From assembly GCA_051453625.1 (NCBI GenBank), contig JBOZIK010000001.1, forward strand, positions 76,353,290 to 76,393,455: a stretch of DNA of 40,166 bases, in the 5' to 3' direction. The notes beneath the pieces were generated by a model that worked only from the letters and a program-made list of their open reading frames with translations, had not been told where the DNA came from and did not search any database. This DNA comes from Welwitschia mirabilis (lineage: Eukaryota; Gnetophyta; Gnetopsida; Welwitschiales). The translations under genes and the position numbers were made by a program. How positions within the stretch are numbered: the first letter of the stretch is position 1; each line of letters begins with the position of its first letter. Positions 30,256 through 40,166 of the stretch are shown here, in pieces.

Positions 30256-32595
30256 TCCAAGGCCCTTTTAAGCTTGAAAAAAAGGAGGATGCATTAGGTA
30301 AGTAAAGCATCTTCAAATATCAAAATAATACCAAATTTTAAATTTCTAATACATGGATTTAAAAACATTTGTATTGCTCTTCAGAAGCCCTCTATTAAGT
30401 GCAGTTAATAGGGTTACAGTTGCAAAGTTACATTTGGGTGTAAAAAAAGAATTATTCAAAGTAAGCAAAATAATAATTAGCAAGATTTTTGTGGATTCCT
30501 AAAGGACAATAAAAGATAAAAACCAAATTCACTCACTTGTGTGGAATAAATGTTTGTCATAAGACTTGCAACATAAACTATGGAGTTCCATACTTAGGGT
30601 TGCCAATGCTTAAACTTTCATAAGTGCTTTATTTCTAAAGACTGATGTAGTTTTCATTTTATCTTAATGAAAACATAGATTTATTTAATAAATGATGAAT
30701 GTAAAGATCCTTATATTACATAAAATATTATACCTTTCACTATCATGATGCCATGAGCGTTTTATACACTTGATGACATAGTAGTAGTCATTAATTTTGT
30801 TTAATAATTTATAGATAAAATATACAAATCAATGAGAAAATTATTCTCTAAAATTATAATGTTAAGTTCTTGAAAATATCTATAACATCTAGATAGACAT
30901 GCCTTATCTTAAATAAGACTAGTATAAGCTACTAGAGAAATACCATACATAAAATTACTACACAAATAAATCTAAATTCAAAAGACTCTAAGGGAAATAA
31001 AACTAATAAACATTAGCATGGAATTGAAAATCATCAACATGTCTATAAATCTAAAACATGATACATGATTCTTTGAATTTTCTCAATAAGGTTTTCATCT
31101 TTAGTTAAATATGGATTCTTAATACAAGCAGAGAGTGATAGAGTAGAATTTTAGACATAGGTTAGTAATCCCTCTGAAATCCTCCTCTGTCATCATTTTG
31201 AGTCCTCCTTCATCATATGTCTTGTAATTAATGCTCCTCTATTAGATGTCTTGCACTTAAAATTAGTGCTTCAAAGAATTCCCCTCCATCAAACATCTTT
31301 ATTAGGAAAGAACTAGATGTGACATCCTCACAATAGCTCCACACTATTGTCCATAAAAACTTCTTAGCATAATAGTGGATCAAGTAACTAGCATGCATGT
31401 AGCTGCTGATATAGATGACTTAAATAATAAAGAAGAAATTGAAGAGGCATAGAATATGGGAAATACTAAGTGATCAACTTATATGCTAACATTACAGTAG
31501 ACAAGAGAAATCACTCAAGAATTCTAGCTAAGGAAAACCTTAACAATGAGTACCCACTGGATACCAATACTTAAATTACAAGGATTCGCTATCCAAAAAG
31601 ACATCAAAGCATATTATTTGGAGAAATAAGTAGAGCTCTAAGTGAAAACCTATGGGAAGTCCCATCAGATAGCATTCATCTAAGAGCCTAATCTCCCACC
31701 ATGCTAGAAAATTTTAGCTAAAACTTTTCAAATGCCTTCCTTGAGCATTGGCAACTCATCCAAACTAAAAGGATTGCATGTAAACGCCTGCTTTGAGAAC
31801 CTTATTTCTTACATACCCAAAAATAAAAAAAATGATCTTCTAAGGCATTTGTATGAAAAAGGTTTTATTACATTTTATCTCAGCATTTATTAAAATATAT
31901 GCCTTTAAAAGGATGCTGCTTATTAAAATAAGTGTCTTCAAGTCTATGTTTCTACTAGTAATATAAGGAGCCAGATGACATCCTTTTCTTATAGATCTTT
32001 TAATAGAAAAGATGTAACTAATATGTTTTATAGTGAAAAATAAGAAATTGCATCCTTAAATAAATAACTTATCATATGAAAAAAAAACATTTAAGAATCC
32101 CAGCCTTTTCATGGAATCTAAGATAAAATTTCATTCAATTTTATTGCAAGTTTTTTATATAATTAATTTTAATTTATTCAAAATTATATGAAGTTTCATG
32201 TAATCTAAAGAGAGAAGAATTATCTTGCTTAGATAAATGCACAAATATAACCCATAAAAAATAGCATAATGATTTGATAATAAGAATTTATTATAGACTT
32301 TACTAGAAGTATTCTAATTCCATAAAGAAAAAGATGAAAAATAAAATCTATTAAGGAATTGAAGACTATGAGCACATTTTGATTAAAAATTTAATGAACT
32401 ATTAAAAATCCTAAGGAGAAGATTAAAACTACTGAATTTAATCAATAAGAAAAAAGATGATTTTTAAGAAAATCCTATGAATTTTTTTTAAGAGAAATCC
32501 ATTTAAAAATAAGAGAATCTGATATTCTTAAAGGAATCTGAGAAACATTTGGAAAAGTATAGGTTAACTTAATCATAAGCAATACTTTGAAAAGC
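30256..32595. other. AT-rich stretch, no gene recognised
   Basis: Expected site of upstream receptor-kinase exons on the minus strand, but no extracellular or transmembrane domain could be recognised. Around 31380-31800 the plus strand can be read with few stops, mainly at Gln codons ('DIDDLNNKEEIEEA'), which may be a relic of an unknown coding sequence. No family is assigned. Confidence 0.35.
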
Positions 32596-33432
32596 NNNNN
32601 NNNNNNNNNNNNNNNNNNNNNNNNNNNNNNNNNNNNNNNNNNNNNNNNNNNNNNNNNNNNNNNNNNNNNNNNNNNNNNNNNNNNNNNNNNNNNNNNNNNN
32701 NNNNNNNNNNNNNNNNNNNNNNNNNNNNNNNNNNNNNNNNNNNNNNNNNNNNNNNNNNNNNNNNNNNNNNNNNNNNNNNNNNNNNNNNNNNNNNNNNNNN
32801 NNNNNNNNNNNNNNNNNNNNNNNNNNNNNNNNNNNNNNNNNNNNNNNNNNNNNNNNNNNNNNNNNNNNNNNNNNNNNNNNNNNNNNNNNNNNNNNNNNNN
32901 NNNNNNNNNNNNNNNNNNNNNNNNNNNNNNNNNNNNNNNNNNNNNNNNNNNNNNNNNNNNNNNNNNNNNNNNNNNNNNNNNNNNNNNNNNNNNNNNNNNN
33001 NNNNNNNNNNNNNNNNNNNNNNNNNNNNNNNNNNNNNNNNNNNNNNNNNNNNNNNNNNNNNNNNNNNNNNNNNNNNNNNNNNNNNNNNNNNNNNNNNNNN
33101 NNNNNNNNNNNNNNNNNNNNNNNNNNNNNNNNNNNNNNNNNNNNNNNNNNNNNNNNNNNNNNNNNNNNNNNNNNNNNNNNNNNNNNNNNNNNNNNNNNNN
33201 NNNNNNNNNNNNNNNNNNNNNNNNNNNNNNNNNNNNNNNNNNNNNNNNNNNNNNNNNNNNNNNNNNNNNNNNNNNNNNNNNNNNNNNNNNNNNNNNNNNN
33301 NNNNNNNNNNNNNNNNNNNNNNNNNNNNNNNNNNNNNNNNNNNNNNNNNNNNNNNNNNNNNNNNNNNNNNNNNNNNNNNNNNNNNNNNNNNNNNNNNNNN
33401 NNNNNNNNNNNNNNNNNNNNNNNNNNNNNNNN
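32596..33432. other. Assembly gap (N, 837)
   Basis: Undetermined bases; flanks are not duplicated. Confidence 0.99.
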
Positions 33433-34694
33433 AACAGAAGTTATTTAACATAGTTTTCTTTGAAGGCTTATAAATATTAAGGCATTTACATAATTCCATA
33501 ATATTGAAGTCTCCTATACTTAATTACAGGAGCATGTGCATCTTAAGAAGATGAAGACTTCTTGAATAAAAAAGAAACAACTCCCTTCCCTTTGCTAGAT
33601 GAATATAACTGAATGTTTTAAATTTTTAGTATTATACTCTTTTTCTGTTAGGTATAGTATTTTGATGAAAAATGAACCCTAAGATATAAGGAATTTAAGT
33701 TTTATTCCTATGAAATTCATTAATAGACTTCTTCCCTTGTAAAAGGGAATGATGCTTAAAAAAATGTTATATAAATTTAGAAGATTAAAGTAAACAACTT
33801 CCTATTGATGAATAATGAAATGAGCTTTAACAGAGAAAATTTTCTTTTTGTTATTCAAATATACATTAAAAAATATCTTATTAAGAAAAGTTTTGGATAC
33901 TAATAAATTATCTACTGGGATTAATAATATCATGTGCGAATTTCTTAAAATTAGAAGGCAAATTTGGGAACTCCAATAAAACATGGCATACTATGATGTT
34001 CTAGAGCATTAACATCAAAATTGGGTTGCCCTTGTTGAATTATTAAAACAATGTATTGATGAACACAAGTATGCAACAAAATAGCTTTCTCAACTCTATG
34101 TGTTGAAAGTATGCAACACAATAACTTTCTCTATGAGAGACGTTGAAGAGAACTCAAACAATGAAAAAAGCTCAAGCAACATATTTAACATATAAGGTTA
34201 CAATATCATAGCATGATAAAACCAAATGAATCTATTGCAAGAAAGACATCATTCTTAGGAGATAACCCAATATCTACAAGAAAATATATTTTCATGAAAG
34301 ATTGACATCATATTACTCAAATACATTTTCAAGCAAAGTAAAATCAAAATCCATACCTACTAATCTGCCCTTGAAATTATATGATGAAATTTTCTAAGAT
34401 GCATATTCAATAACATTTAAAAGATCTGAATCCTTAAAATAGAAGGTCAAATTATTATATTGTTCAAAACATTTATGTTGTTGCAATAAAAAACAACCTT
34501 TCTAATTCACATCAAAATTTTTGCAATTATGATTCACTTTCAAAGCTTCATATAACAATATTAAAAAGAAAATATATCCTTATTACTGAATTACGAGTCA
34601 ATCATTAAAACTGTGTACCAAACCCCTAATTTTATCATGAGCACTCAAAAAGCACGTCTCACGCTGCTATTTTTTAACGAATAAGCCAAACTAG
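33433..34694. other. AT-rich stretch, no gene recognised
   Basis: Only a short direct repeat was noted: 'aagtatgcaacaaaatagct' at 34067 and a close copy at 34107 (period 40). No coding similarity was recognised. Confidence 0.4.
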
Positions 34695-34793
34695 CTCTCT
34701 AGTATTATGAAATTTATGTACTACATGCATTGAGGTGATGACATGTGGCATACAATTTAAAACTTGTGGTGTGCATTGCATTTGTACACCTCA
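34695..34793. repeat. 99-bp duplicate at the left edge of an N run
   Basis: Same sequence as 35737-35835 with a single mismatch (A/C in 'catacaattt' versus 'cataccattt'); ends exactly at the first N. Confidence 0.95.
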
Positions 34794-35736
34794 NNNNNNN
34801 NNNNNNNNNNNNNNNNNNNNNNNNNNNNNNNNNNNNNNNNNNNNNNNNNNNNNNNNNNNNNNNNNNNNNNNNNNNNNNNNNNNNNNNNNNNNNNNNNNNN
34901 NNNNNNNNNNNNNNNNNNNNNNNNNNNNNNNNNNNNNNNNNNNNNNNNNNNNNNNNNNNNNNNNNNNNNNNNNNNNNNNNNNNNNNNNNNNNNNNNNNNN
35001 NNNNNNNNNNNNNNNNNNNNNNNNNNNNNNNNNNNNNNNNNNNNNNNNNNNNNNNNNNNNNNNNNNNNNNNNNNNNNNNNNNNNNNNNNNNNNNNNNNNN
35101 NNNNNNNNNNNNNNNNNNNNNNNNNNNNNNNNNNNNNNNNNNNNNNNNNNNNNNNNNNNNNNNNNNNNNNNNNNNNNNNNNNNNNNNNNNNNNNNNNNNN
35201 NNNNNNNNNNNNNNNNNNNNNNNNNNNNNNNNNNNNNNNNNNNNNNNNNNNNNNNNNNNNNNNNNNNNNNNNNNNNNNNNNNNNNNNNNNNNNNNNNNNN
35301 NNNNNNNNNNNNNNNNNNNNNNNNNNNNNNNNNNNNNNNNNNNNNNNNNNNNNNNNNNNNNNNNNNNNNNNNNNNNNNNNNNNNNNNNNNNNNNNNNNNN
35401 NNNNNNNNNNNNNNNNNNNNNNNNNNNNNNNNNNNNNNNNNNNNNNNNNNNNNNNNNNNNNNNNNNNNNNNNNNNNNNNNNNNNNNNNNNNNNNNNNNNN
35501 NNNNNNNNNNNNNNNNNNNNNNNNNNNNNNNNNNNNNNNNNNNNNNNNNNNNNNNNNNNNNNNNNNNNNNNNNNNNNNNNNNNNNNNNNNNNNNNNNNNN
35601 NNNNNNNNNNNNNNNNNNNNNNNNNNNNNNNNNNNNNNNNNNNNNNNNNNNNNNNNNNNNNNNNNNNNNNNNNNNNNNNNNNNNNNNNNNNNNNNNNNNN
35701 NNNNNNNNNNNNNNNNNNNNNNNNNNNNNNNNNNNN
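34794..35736. other. Assembly gap (N, 943), possibly artefactual
   Basis: Flanked by identical-orientation 99-bp duplicates that abut the N run on both sides, the pattern expected of overlapping contig ends not merged. A real tandem repeat or LTR pair is the alternative. Confidence 0.95.
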
Positions 35737-35835
35737 CTCTCTAGTATTATGAAATTTATGTACTACATGCATTGAGGTGATGACATGTGGCATACCATTT
35801 AAAACTTGTGGTGTGCATTGCATTTGTACACCTCA
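35737..35835. repeat. 99-bp duplicate at the right edge of the N run
   Basis: Second copy of 34695-34793, beginning at the first called base after the gap. Confidence 0.95.
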
Positions 35836-36196
35836 TTTAATATGAGATAGAAGGTTGTTTAGCCCACTCTATTTTTTAAATAGGCATTACACAAAGCCAG
35901 GAATAAACACAGCAATCACGTTTTACTGTATCTTAAATCGGCGATGCACATGGGATAGGTTTGGTTGCTCTATTCTAATTTTGACGATGTGCGAAATGTG
36001 GTGAGGTAAACACCCCTCTCAAGAACTCCCGCCAATTAAACAAAGCGAATCACTACCATCATCATCTGTGTCTCACGTTTCATACTGGAAAAGGAGTTTG
36101 ACCTATAAAATCATCCTTTCTCAAACCCATTCCTCACTTGAAATTAGACACTTCCTTTTCAGTTTAAGGAGGCATCTTGTAGGCAATCATCCACTC
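35836..36196 (+). promoter_or_regulatory. Upstream region of the SABATH pseudogene
   Basis: Less AT-rich than the DNA to its left, with no coding recognised. An open frame runs in from 36068 in the same frame as exon 1, but similarity to SABATH proteins starts only after the ATG at 36197, so the upstream part is taken as former promoter/5' untranslated sequence. No core promoter element can be named with confidence. Confidence 0.35.
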
Positions 36197-37110
36197 ATGG
36201 AATTCTTGAAACCCCACATAAACACAAACATAAACAAGTGCAACAATGTTCAAGGAGTCCTCACAATGACGGGTGGCCGTGGCGATTCTAGTTATGCTTC
36301 CAACTCCCATGGCTAGGTCCTTCTCTTTCTCTCCTTTATTATATTTTCATTCTTAGTGTTAATTAATTTGTAGAGTTACTTATTCGAAGCGTGATCTCAC
36401 AGAGGAGAGTATGCAATGAATTGCATCCAATTCTTCATGACTTTGTTGCCCATACCATGCGATAGCTTCTTCATCGGAGTCTGGAATCTTTCCAAGAAAC
36501 ATTACACATCGCAGAGACCTGCTGCACCACTGGCGCCAACACATACCTGGTTATCGACACTATCGTACGATGTGTAACAAAGTGCTTTCTCAGTTCTTTG
36601 ATTGATGTGATGCATGAATTCCAAGTCTATTTCTGTGATCTTCCCTCAAATGATTTCAACATGCTGCTTTCCGATCTCCCTCGTTTCCACTGAAATGATG
36701 GTGCAGGTTATCCACTAATTTGATCTTACATTGCAGCAGCGGTCTACGACTCTCACTATCATGGCCTTCTCCCTAGGAGATCTCTCCACTTCTGCCATTC
36801 CTACAACTCCCTTCACTGGCTCCCCTCTGTAAGTTGCTCCAAAAATTTTTCTAAATAAGAAAAACACTAAAATGATTTATAGAGGAACTCTTTGTTTCGA
36901 GACTATGTCGAAACCCACGCAGGTGCCAAAAAAGTAAAAGACAAGAATTCAAAGGCGTGGAATGAAGGGCTCGTCTACGTATTAAACAATGAAGTGGCAG
37001 ACACATATCTGAAGCAGTTTACTTCTGATTTTGCTTCATCCTTGAAAGCTCATATTAACGAGATGGTTCCGGGTGGAGGTCTCTATTGTATTTTGGCTTA
37101 TCTAAAATAA
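36197..37110 (+). pseudogene. SABATH-family carboxyl methyltransferase pseudogene
   Basis: SABATH enzymes methylate carboxyl groups of small hormones and metabolites (salicylate, jasmonate, IAA, gibberellin, loganate) using S-adenosylmethionine in the cytosol. Exon 1 (36197-36316) reads 'VQGVLTMTGGRGDSSYASNS', the family start with MxGGxGxxSYAxNS, ending in TAG (a former CAG) next to a GT donor. Exon 2 (36374-36828) has a broken SAM motif 'IAETCCTTGANTYLVIDTIV' (family: DLGCSSGPNT), 'EFQVYFCDLPSNDFNMLLSD' (family NDLPGNDFN), and 'HGLLPRRSLHFCHSYNSLHW' (family LFPxxSxHFxHSSxSLHWL), then GTAAGT. Exon 3 (36883-37110) has 'NSKAWNEGLVYV' and 'LKQFTSDFASSLKAHINEMV', then 'PGGG', and is cut by the LTR of element C. 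Frameshifts and stops show it is dead. The substrate cannot be told. Confidence 0.88.
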
Positions 37111-37111
37111 A

Positions 37112-37373
37112 TAGTGGGATTGTATTTATCCCACATGGGTAGCGCAAGGAAAGGACTAAGGCTTTCAAGCCATAAAAGGGGTCCTTCTTTTACTTAGTTT
37201 TTTCATCCTAGGAATTATAAGCCTTATCTTGGCTATTCTTTCTCTCTCTAGTTGTATTTCACTTGTAATCTTTCTTGTGAAACAAAGTTTGGTAGTGTTC
37301 AAGGACATAGGCATAACTGGCCGAATCTCATTAAAATCTTGTGTTCCTTCTTTCCTTTATTATTTCCGCAACA
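37112..37373 (+). repeat. Element C 5' LTR (about 262 bp)
   Basis: The left end is 'tagtgggattgtatttatcc', probably from a TGTTGGGATTG start; the right end is 'tatttccgcaaca'. A TATA-like box 'cataaaaggg' lies at 37171-37180, with a C/T-rich leader ('tctttctctctctag') after it. The exact first base is uncertain because the terminal TG is mutated. Confidence 0.8.
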
Positions 37374-37375
37374 AT

Positions 37376-37388
37376 TCGTATCAGAGCC
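37376..37388 (+). promoter_or_regulatory. Primer-binding site, tRNA-iMet type
   Basis: 'tcgtatcagagcc' differs from tggtatcagagcc by one base and follows the LTR end by two bases. Confidence 0.92.
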
Positions 37389-37540
37389 AAGCTTGTTATT
37401 AGTATGCTCTGTGATTGCAGTTTAATCTGATCTTCCACATCAGAAAAGATTTCCTTCGGCTATTTGATATCTGCATTGAAGGCTATTAAAGAATACTTGT
37501 AATCGAGATAGAAAACAGTGCAAGTAAGGCCACATCATTC

Positions 37541-37847
37541 ATGACGGTAGCTCCATCATCGTCTATTTGAGCAAGACCTACTGTGACAAGTGCAAGACTT
37601 GCAGTAGAGACTTTTAACGGCACTGGTCATTTTGGTATGTGGAAAAGTGAGGTTCTAGATGCTTTTTTTCAGCAAGATCTAGACAGCGCTATCGAAGAAG
37701 AAAGGCCAGATGATATCGAGGAGAAAGATTGGAAGACGATTAATCGGTTAGCATGTGGTACAATTCGTTTGTGCCTTTCTAGAGAGCAGAGATATGCATT
37801 CTCTAAGGAGAACTCTGCACACAAATTGTGGATGGCACTGGAAGAAA
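37541..37847 (+). pseudogene. Element C gag N-terminal part
   Basis: The likely start is ATG 37541 (MTVAPSSSI, then TGA at 37568-37570, a former CGA). It continues in the same frame through 'ARLAVETFNGTGHFGMWKSE', 'DDIEEKDWKTINRLACGTIR' and 'AFSKENSAHKLWMALEE', the standard copia Gag N-terminal domain, up to the N run. A start at 37583 is possible but would drop the usual leader. Except for the one stop it is intact. Confidence 0.9.
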
Positions 37848-38590
37848 NNNNNNNNNNNNNNNNNNNNNNNNNNNNNNNNNNNNNNNNNNNNNNNNNNNNN
37901 NNNNNNNNNNNNNNNNNNNNNNNNNNNNNNNNNNNNNNNNNNNNNNNNNNNNNNNNNNNNNNNNNNNNNNNNNNNNNNNNNNNNNNNNNNNNNNNNNNNN
38001 NNNNNNNNNNNNNNNNNNNNNNNNNNNNNNNNNNNNNNNNNNNNNNNNNNNNNNNNNNNNNNNNNNNNNNNNNNNNNNNNNNNNNNNNNNNNNNNNNNNN
38101 NNNNNNNNNNNNNNNNNNNNNNNNNNNNNNNNNNNNNNNNNNNNNNNNNNNNNNNNNNNNNNNNNNNNNNNNNNNNNNNNNNNNNNNNNNNNNNNNNNNN
38201 NNNNNNNNNNNNNNNNNNNNNNNNNNNNNNNNNNNNNNNNNNNNNNNNNNNNNNNNNNNNNNNNNNNNNNNNNNNNNNNNNNNNNNNNNNNNNNNNNNNN
38301 NNNNNNNNNNNNNNNNNNNNNNNNNNNNNNNNNNNNNNNNNNNNNNNNNNNNNNNNNNNNNNNNNNNNNNNNNNNNNNNNNNNNNNNNNNNNNNNNNNNN
38401 NNNNNNNNNNNNNNNNNNNNNNNNNNNNNNNNNNNNNNNNNNNNNNNNNNNNNNNNNNNNNNNNNNNNNNNNNNNNNNNNNNNNNNNNNNNNNNNNNNNN
38501 NNNNNNNNNNNNNNNNNNNNNNNNNNNNNNNNNNNNNNNNNNNNNNNNNNNNNNNNNNNNNNNNNNNNNNNNNNNNNNNNNNNNNNNNNN
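37848..38590. other. Assembly gap (N, 743) within element C
   Basis: Should hold the rest of gag and the protease; the length is about right for the missing domains. The flanks are not duplicated. Confidence 0.99.
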
Positions 38591-39668
38591 CTTAATAGGT
38601 GTTCGGTATATGCCAGAGTTAATGAAGAATCTCATTTCAGTTGGAACCTTAGAATTAAAACGGTTTGAAGTGAGAGCAAAAGATGGAATCATGAAGATCA
38701 TCTCCGGTGCTCTCATGGTGATGAAGGGAATTCGAAAAAATAACAATCTATACCACTACTTAGGTAGTACAGTTGTGGGAATAGCTGCAACAACTTCCAC
38801 AAATGATCGATAATCAGAAGCAGTTAGGCTATGGCATATGTGCTTGGGGCATATAGGTGAAAAATCCTTGAATTATCTCATAAGTCAAGGATTGTTGAAA
38901 GGATTAAAAACCTGCAAATTGAATCTTGGTGAGCATTGCATCAAAGGGAAACAAACAAGAGTGAAATTTGAAACAACGATTCATAATACTCAGGATATTT
39001 TGGATTATGTTCACTCTGATGTATGGGGTTCTTTCAAAACAAGATCTTTGAGAGGAAAACACTATTACATCACCTTTGTTGACGATTTTCCCTAGAGAGT
39101 ATGGGTGTACATGATGAAGACGAAGGATGAAGTGTTAGGAGTATTCATCAAATGGAAAAATTTGATGGAAACTCAAATAGGCAAAAGGATTAAGTGTCTC
39201 CATGCTGATAATGATGGAGAGTACAAAAATGATCCACTCAGAAAAATCTATGAAGATGAAGGCATTGTCAGACACTTTACTACCAAGTCTACACCACAAC
39301 AAAATGAAGTGGCAGAACATATGAATCGAACATTGCTAGAGAAAGTTTAATGTATGTTATCCAATGCTGATATAGGATGAGAGTTTTTGACTGAGGCTGT
39401 GACATACGCATGTCACCTCATTAATTGTCCACCGTTCACTGCAATTGGTATAAAAACACCAATGGAGAAATGGTATGGAAGTCCTGCTATAGATTATAAT
39501 ACCTTACATGCGTTTGGTTCCACTGCATATTACCATGTTAAGGAGTCAAAGTTGGATCCAAAAACAAAGAAGACATTGTTCTTGAGGGTCACCTCTGGCA
39601 TAAAAGGTTATCGTCTATGGTTTTCAGAGACGAGGAATATAATTTTTAGCAGGGATATTACCTTTGAT
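38591..39668 (+). pseudogene. Element C pol: GAG-pre-integrase and integrase
   Basis: One frame with stops at 38811 (TAA), 39093 (TAG), 39348 (TAA) and 39378 (TGA). 'YMPELMKNLISVGTLE' ends the protease region. 'LWHMCLGHIGEKSLNYLIS' and 'LGEHCIKGKQTRVKF' form the zinc-binding HHCC domain, with its first Cys changed to Gly. The integrase core keeps all three acidic residues: D in 'DYVHSDVWGS' (about 39003), D in 'CLHADNDGEYK' (39198) and E in 'QQNEVAEHMNRTLLEKV' (39297-39347), the last with G-to-E and R-to-H changes beside it. 'LHAFGSTAYYHVKESKLDPK' and 'NIIFSRDITFD' follow to the N run. Confidence 0.9.
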
Positions 39669-39910
39669 NNNNNNNNNNNNNNNNNNNNNNNNNNNNNNNN
39701 NNNNNNNNNNNNNNNNNNNNNNNNNNNNNNNNNNNNNNNNNNNNNNNNNNNNNNNNNNNNNNNNNNNNNNNNNNNNNNNNNNNNNNNNNNNNNNNNNNNN
39801 NNNNNNNNNNNNNNNNNNNNNNNNNNNNNNNNNNNNNNNNNNNNNNNNNNNNNNNNNNNNNNNNNNNNNNNNNNNNNNNNNNNNNNNNNNNNNNNNNNNN
39901 NNNNNNNNNN
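39669..39910. other. Assembly gap (N, 242) within element C
   Basis: Lies between integrase and RT, the linker region. The frame is kept across it. Confidence 0.99.
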
Positions 39911-40166
39911 AATTGCAGCAGATGACATTCCTACCACTTATAATGAAGCAGTCACAAGTTTAGAAAATGATAAGTGGAGGAGTGCCATGGATGAAGAAAT
40001 ACATTTCCTTCATAGTAATTAGACATGAAAATTGACTAGTATCCCAAAGGGAAAGAAGGCAATTGGGTGCAAATAGGTATATGCAAAAAAAGAAGGATTT
40101 CCTAACCAAAGTGATGTTCACTACAAAGCAATATTGATAGCTAAAGGCTATGCTCAAAAAAAAGGA
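39911..40166 (+). pseudogene. Element C RT, N-terminal part
   Basis: Reads 'DIPTTYNEAVTSLENDKW' and 'RSAMDEEIHFLHSN', then stops at 40020, 40026 and 40074 at former Gln and Trp codons, with 'SIPKGKKAIGCK' and 'VYAKKEGFPNQSDVHYKAIL' between and after, the RVT_2 start (family: LPKGKKAIGCKWVYxKK). It ends at the window edge in 'IAKGYAQKKG'. The open frame is otherwise preserved. Confidence 0.9.

Larger units (their letters stand above)
37112..40166 (+). mobile_element. Copia element C, 5' LTR to RT; runs off the window
   Basis: Starts with an LTR that cuts the SABATH exon, followed by a near-perfect primer-binding site, gag, and pol in a single long frame from 38592 on. It is the least decayed element here: one frame with eight identifiable stops in about 2 kb of called coding sequence, and no certain frameshift outside the N runs. 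The 3' LTR and target duplication lie beyond the window. Confidence 0.9.

Noticed and set aside
32573-33499. Long open frames of about 300 codons
   Set aside because: Composed almost wholly of N; the same holds for those over 34794-35736 and 37848-38590.
34067-34131. Possible CRISPR-like direct repeat pair with 40-base period
   Set aside because: Only two imperfect copies, no third unit and a plant nuclear context.

Overview
The window looks like nuclear DNA of a seed plant with a large, AT-rich, slowly purged genome. It has no intact gene. It holds exon-intron remnants of plant gene families (an ALE2-like receptor kinase, an RH10-like DEAD-box helicase and a SABATH methyltransferase), split by LTR retrotransposons of Ty1/copia and Ty3/gypsy type and joined by a LINE relic. 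Most stops inside the relics are explained by C-to-T or G-to-A changes (Gln/Arg to stop, Trp to stop), as expected from long-term deamination of methylated cytosine. A very AT-biased gymnosperm such as a gnetophyte would fit, but that is a guess. Nothing points to a prokaryote: there are no operons, CRISPR arrays, tRNA or rRNA genes that I could see.

Layout. 1-6.2 kb: a decayed Ty3/gypsy element on the minus strand (gag 4640-5720, protease 2380-2756), with two direct copies of a 1.35-kb LTR-like repeat (1-1299 and 3202-4550), the second lying between gag and protease. 7.0-8.8 kb: helicase exon remnants on the minus strand, separated by a GC-richer, pyrimidine-rich insert that carries a PPT-LTR-PBS junction. 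9.1-11.2 kb: a GT microsatellite, a gap, and a plus-strand LINE reverse transcriptase relic. 11.2-14.1 kb: AT-rich DNA with an 82-bp-period tandem duplication and a hairpin-rich repeat cluster. 14.09-20.10 kb: copia element A, with 110-bp LTRs, a matching 5-bp target duplication (ACATG), three LTRs instead of two, and an unknown 1.6-kb insert. 22.56-30.26 kb: the receptor-kinase pseudogene on the minus strand, split inside a kinase exon by copia element B (24225-29698, 464-bp LTRs). 30.3-34.7 kb: unassigned AT-rich DNA. 36.2-37.1 kb: the SABATH pseudogene (plus strand), interrupted by copia element C, which starts near 37112, runs off the window end and is the least decayed element.

Six runs of N are present. 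Two of them (25316-25761 and 34794-35736) are flanked on both sides by near-identical copies of the same sequence (69 and 99 bp, one mismatch each). This suggests failed joins of overlapping contig ends rather than real missing DNA. In element B the gag reads straight through if one copy is dropped.

I found no new defence or metabolic system. The most unusual structures are the three-LTR copia composite with a target duplication around the whole unit, the PPT-LTR-PBS junction at 7470-7575, and the exon-level insertion of element B, whose host reading frame can be recovered from the flanks.
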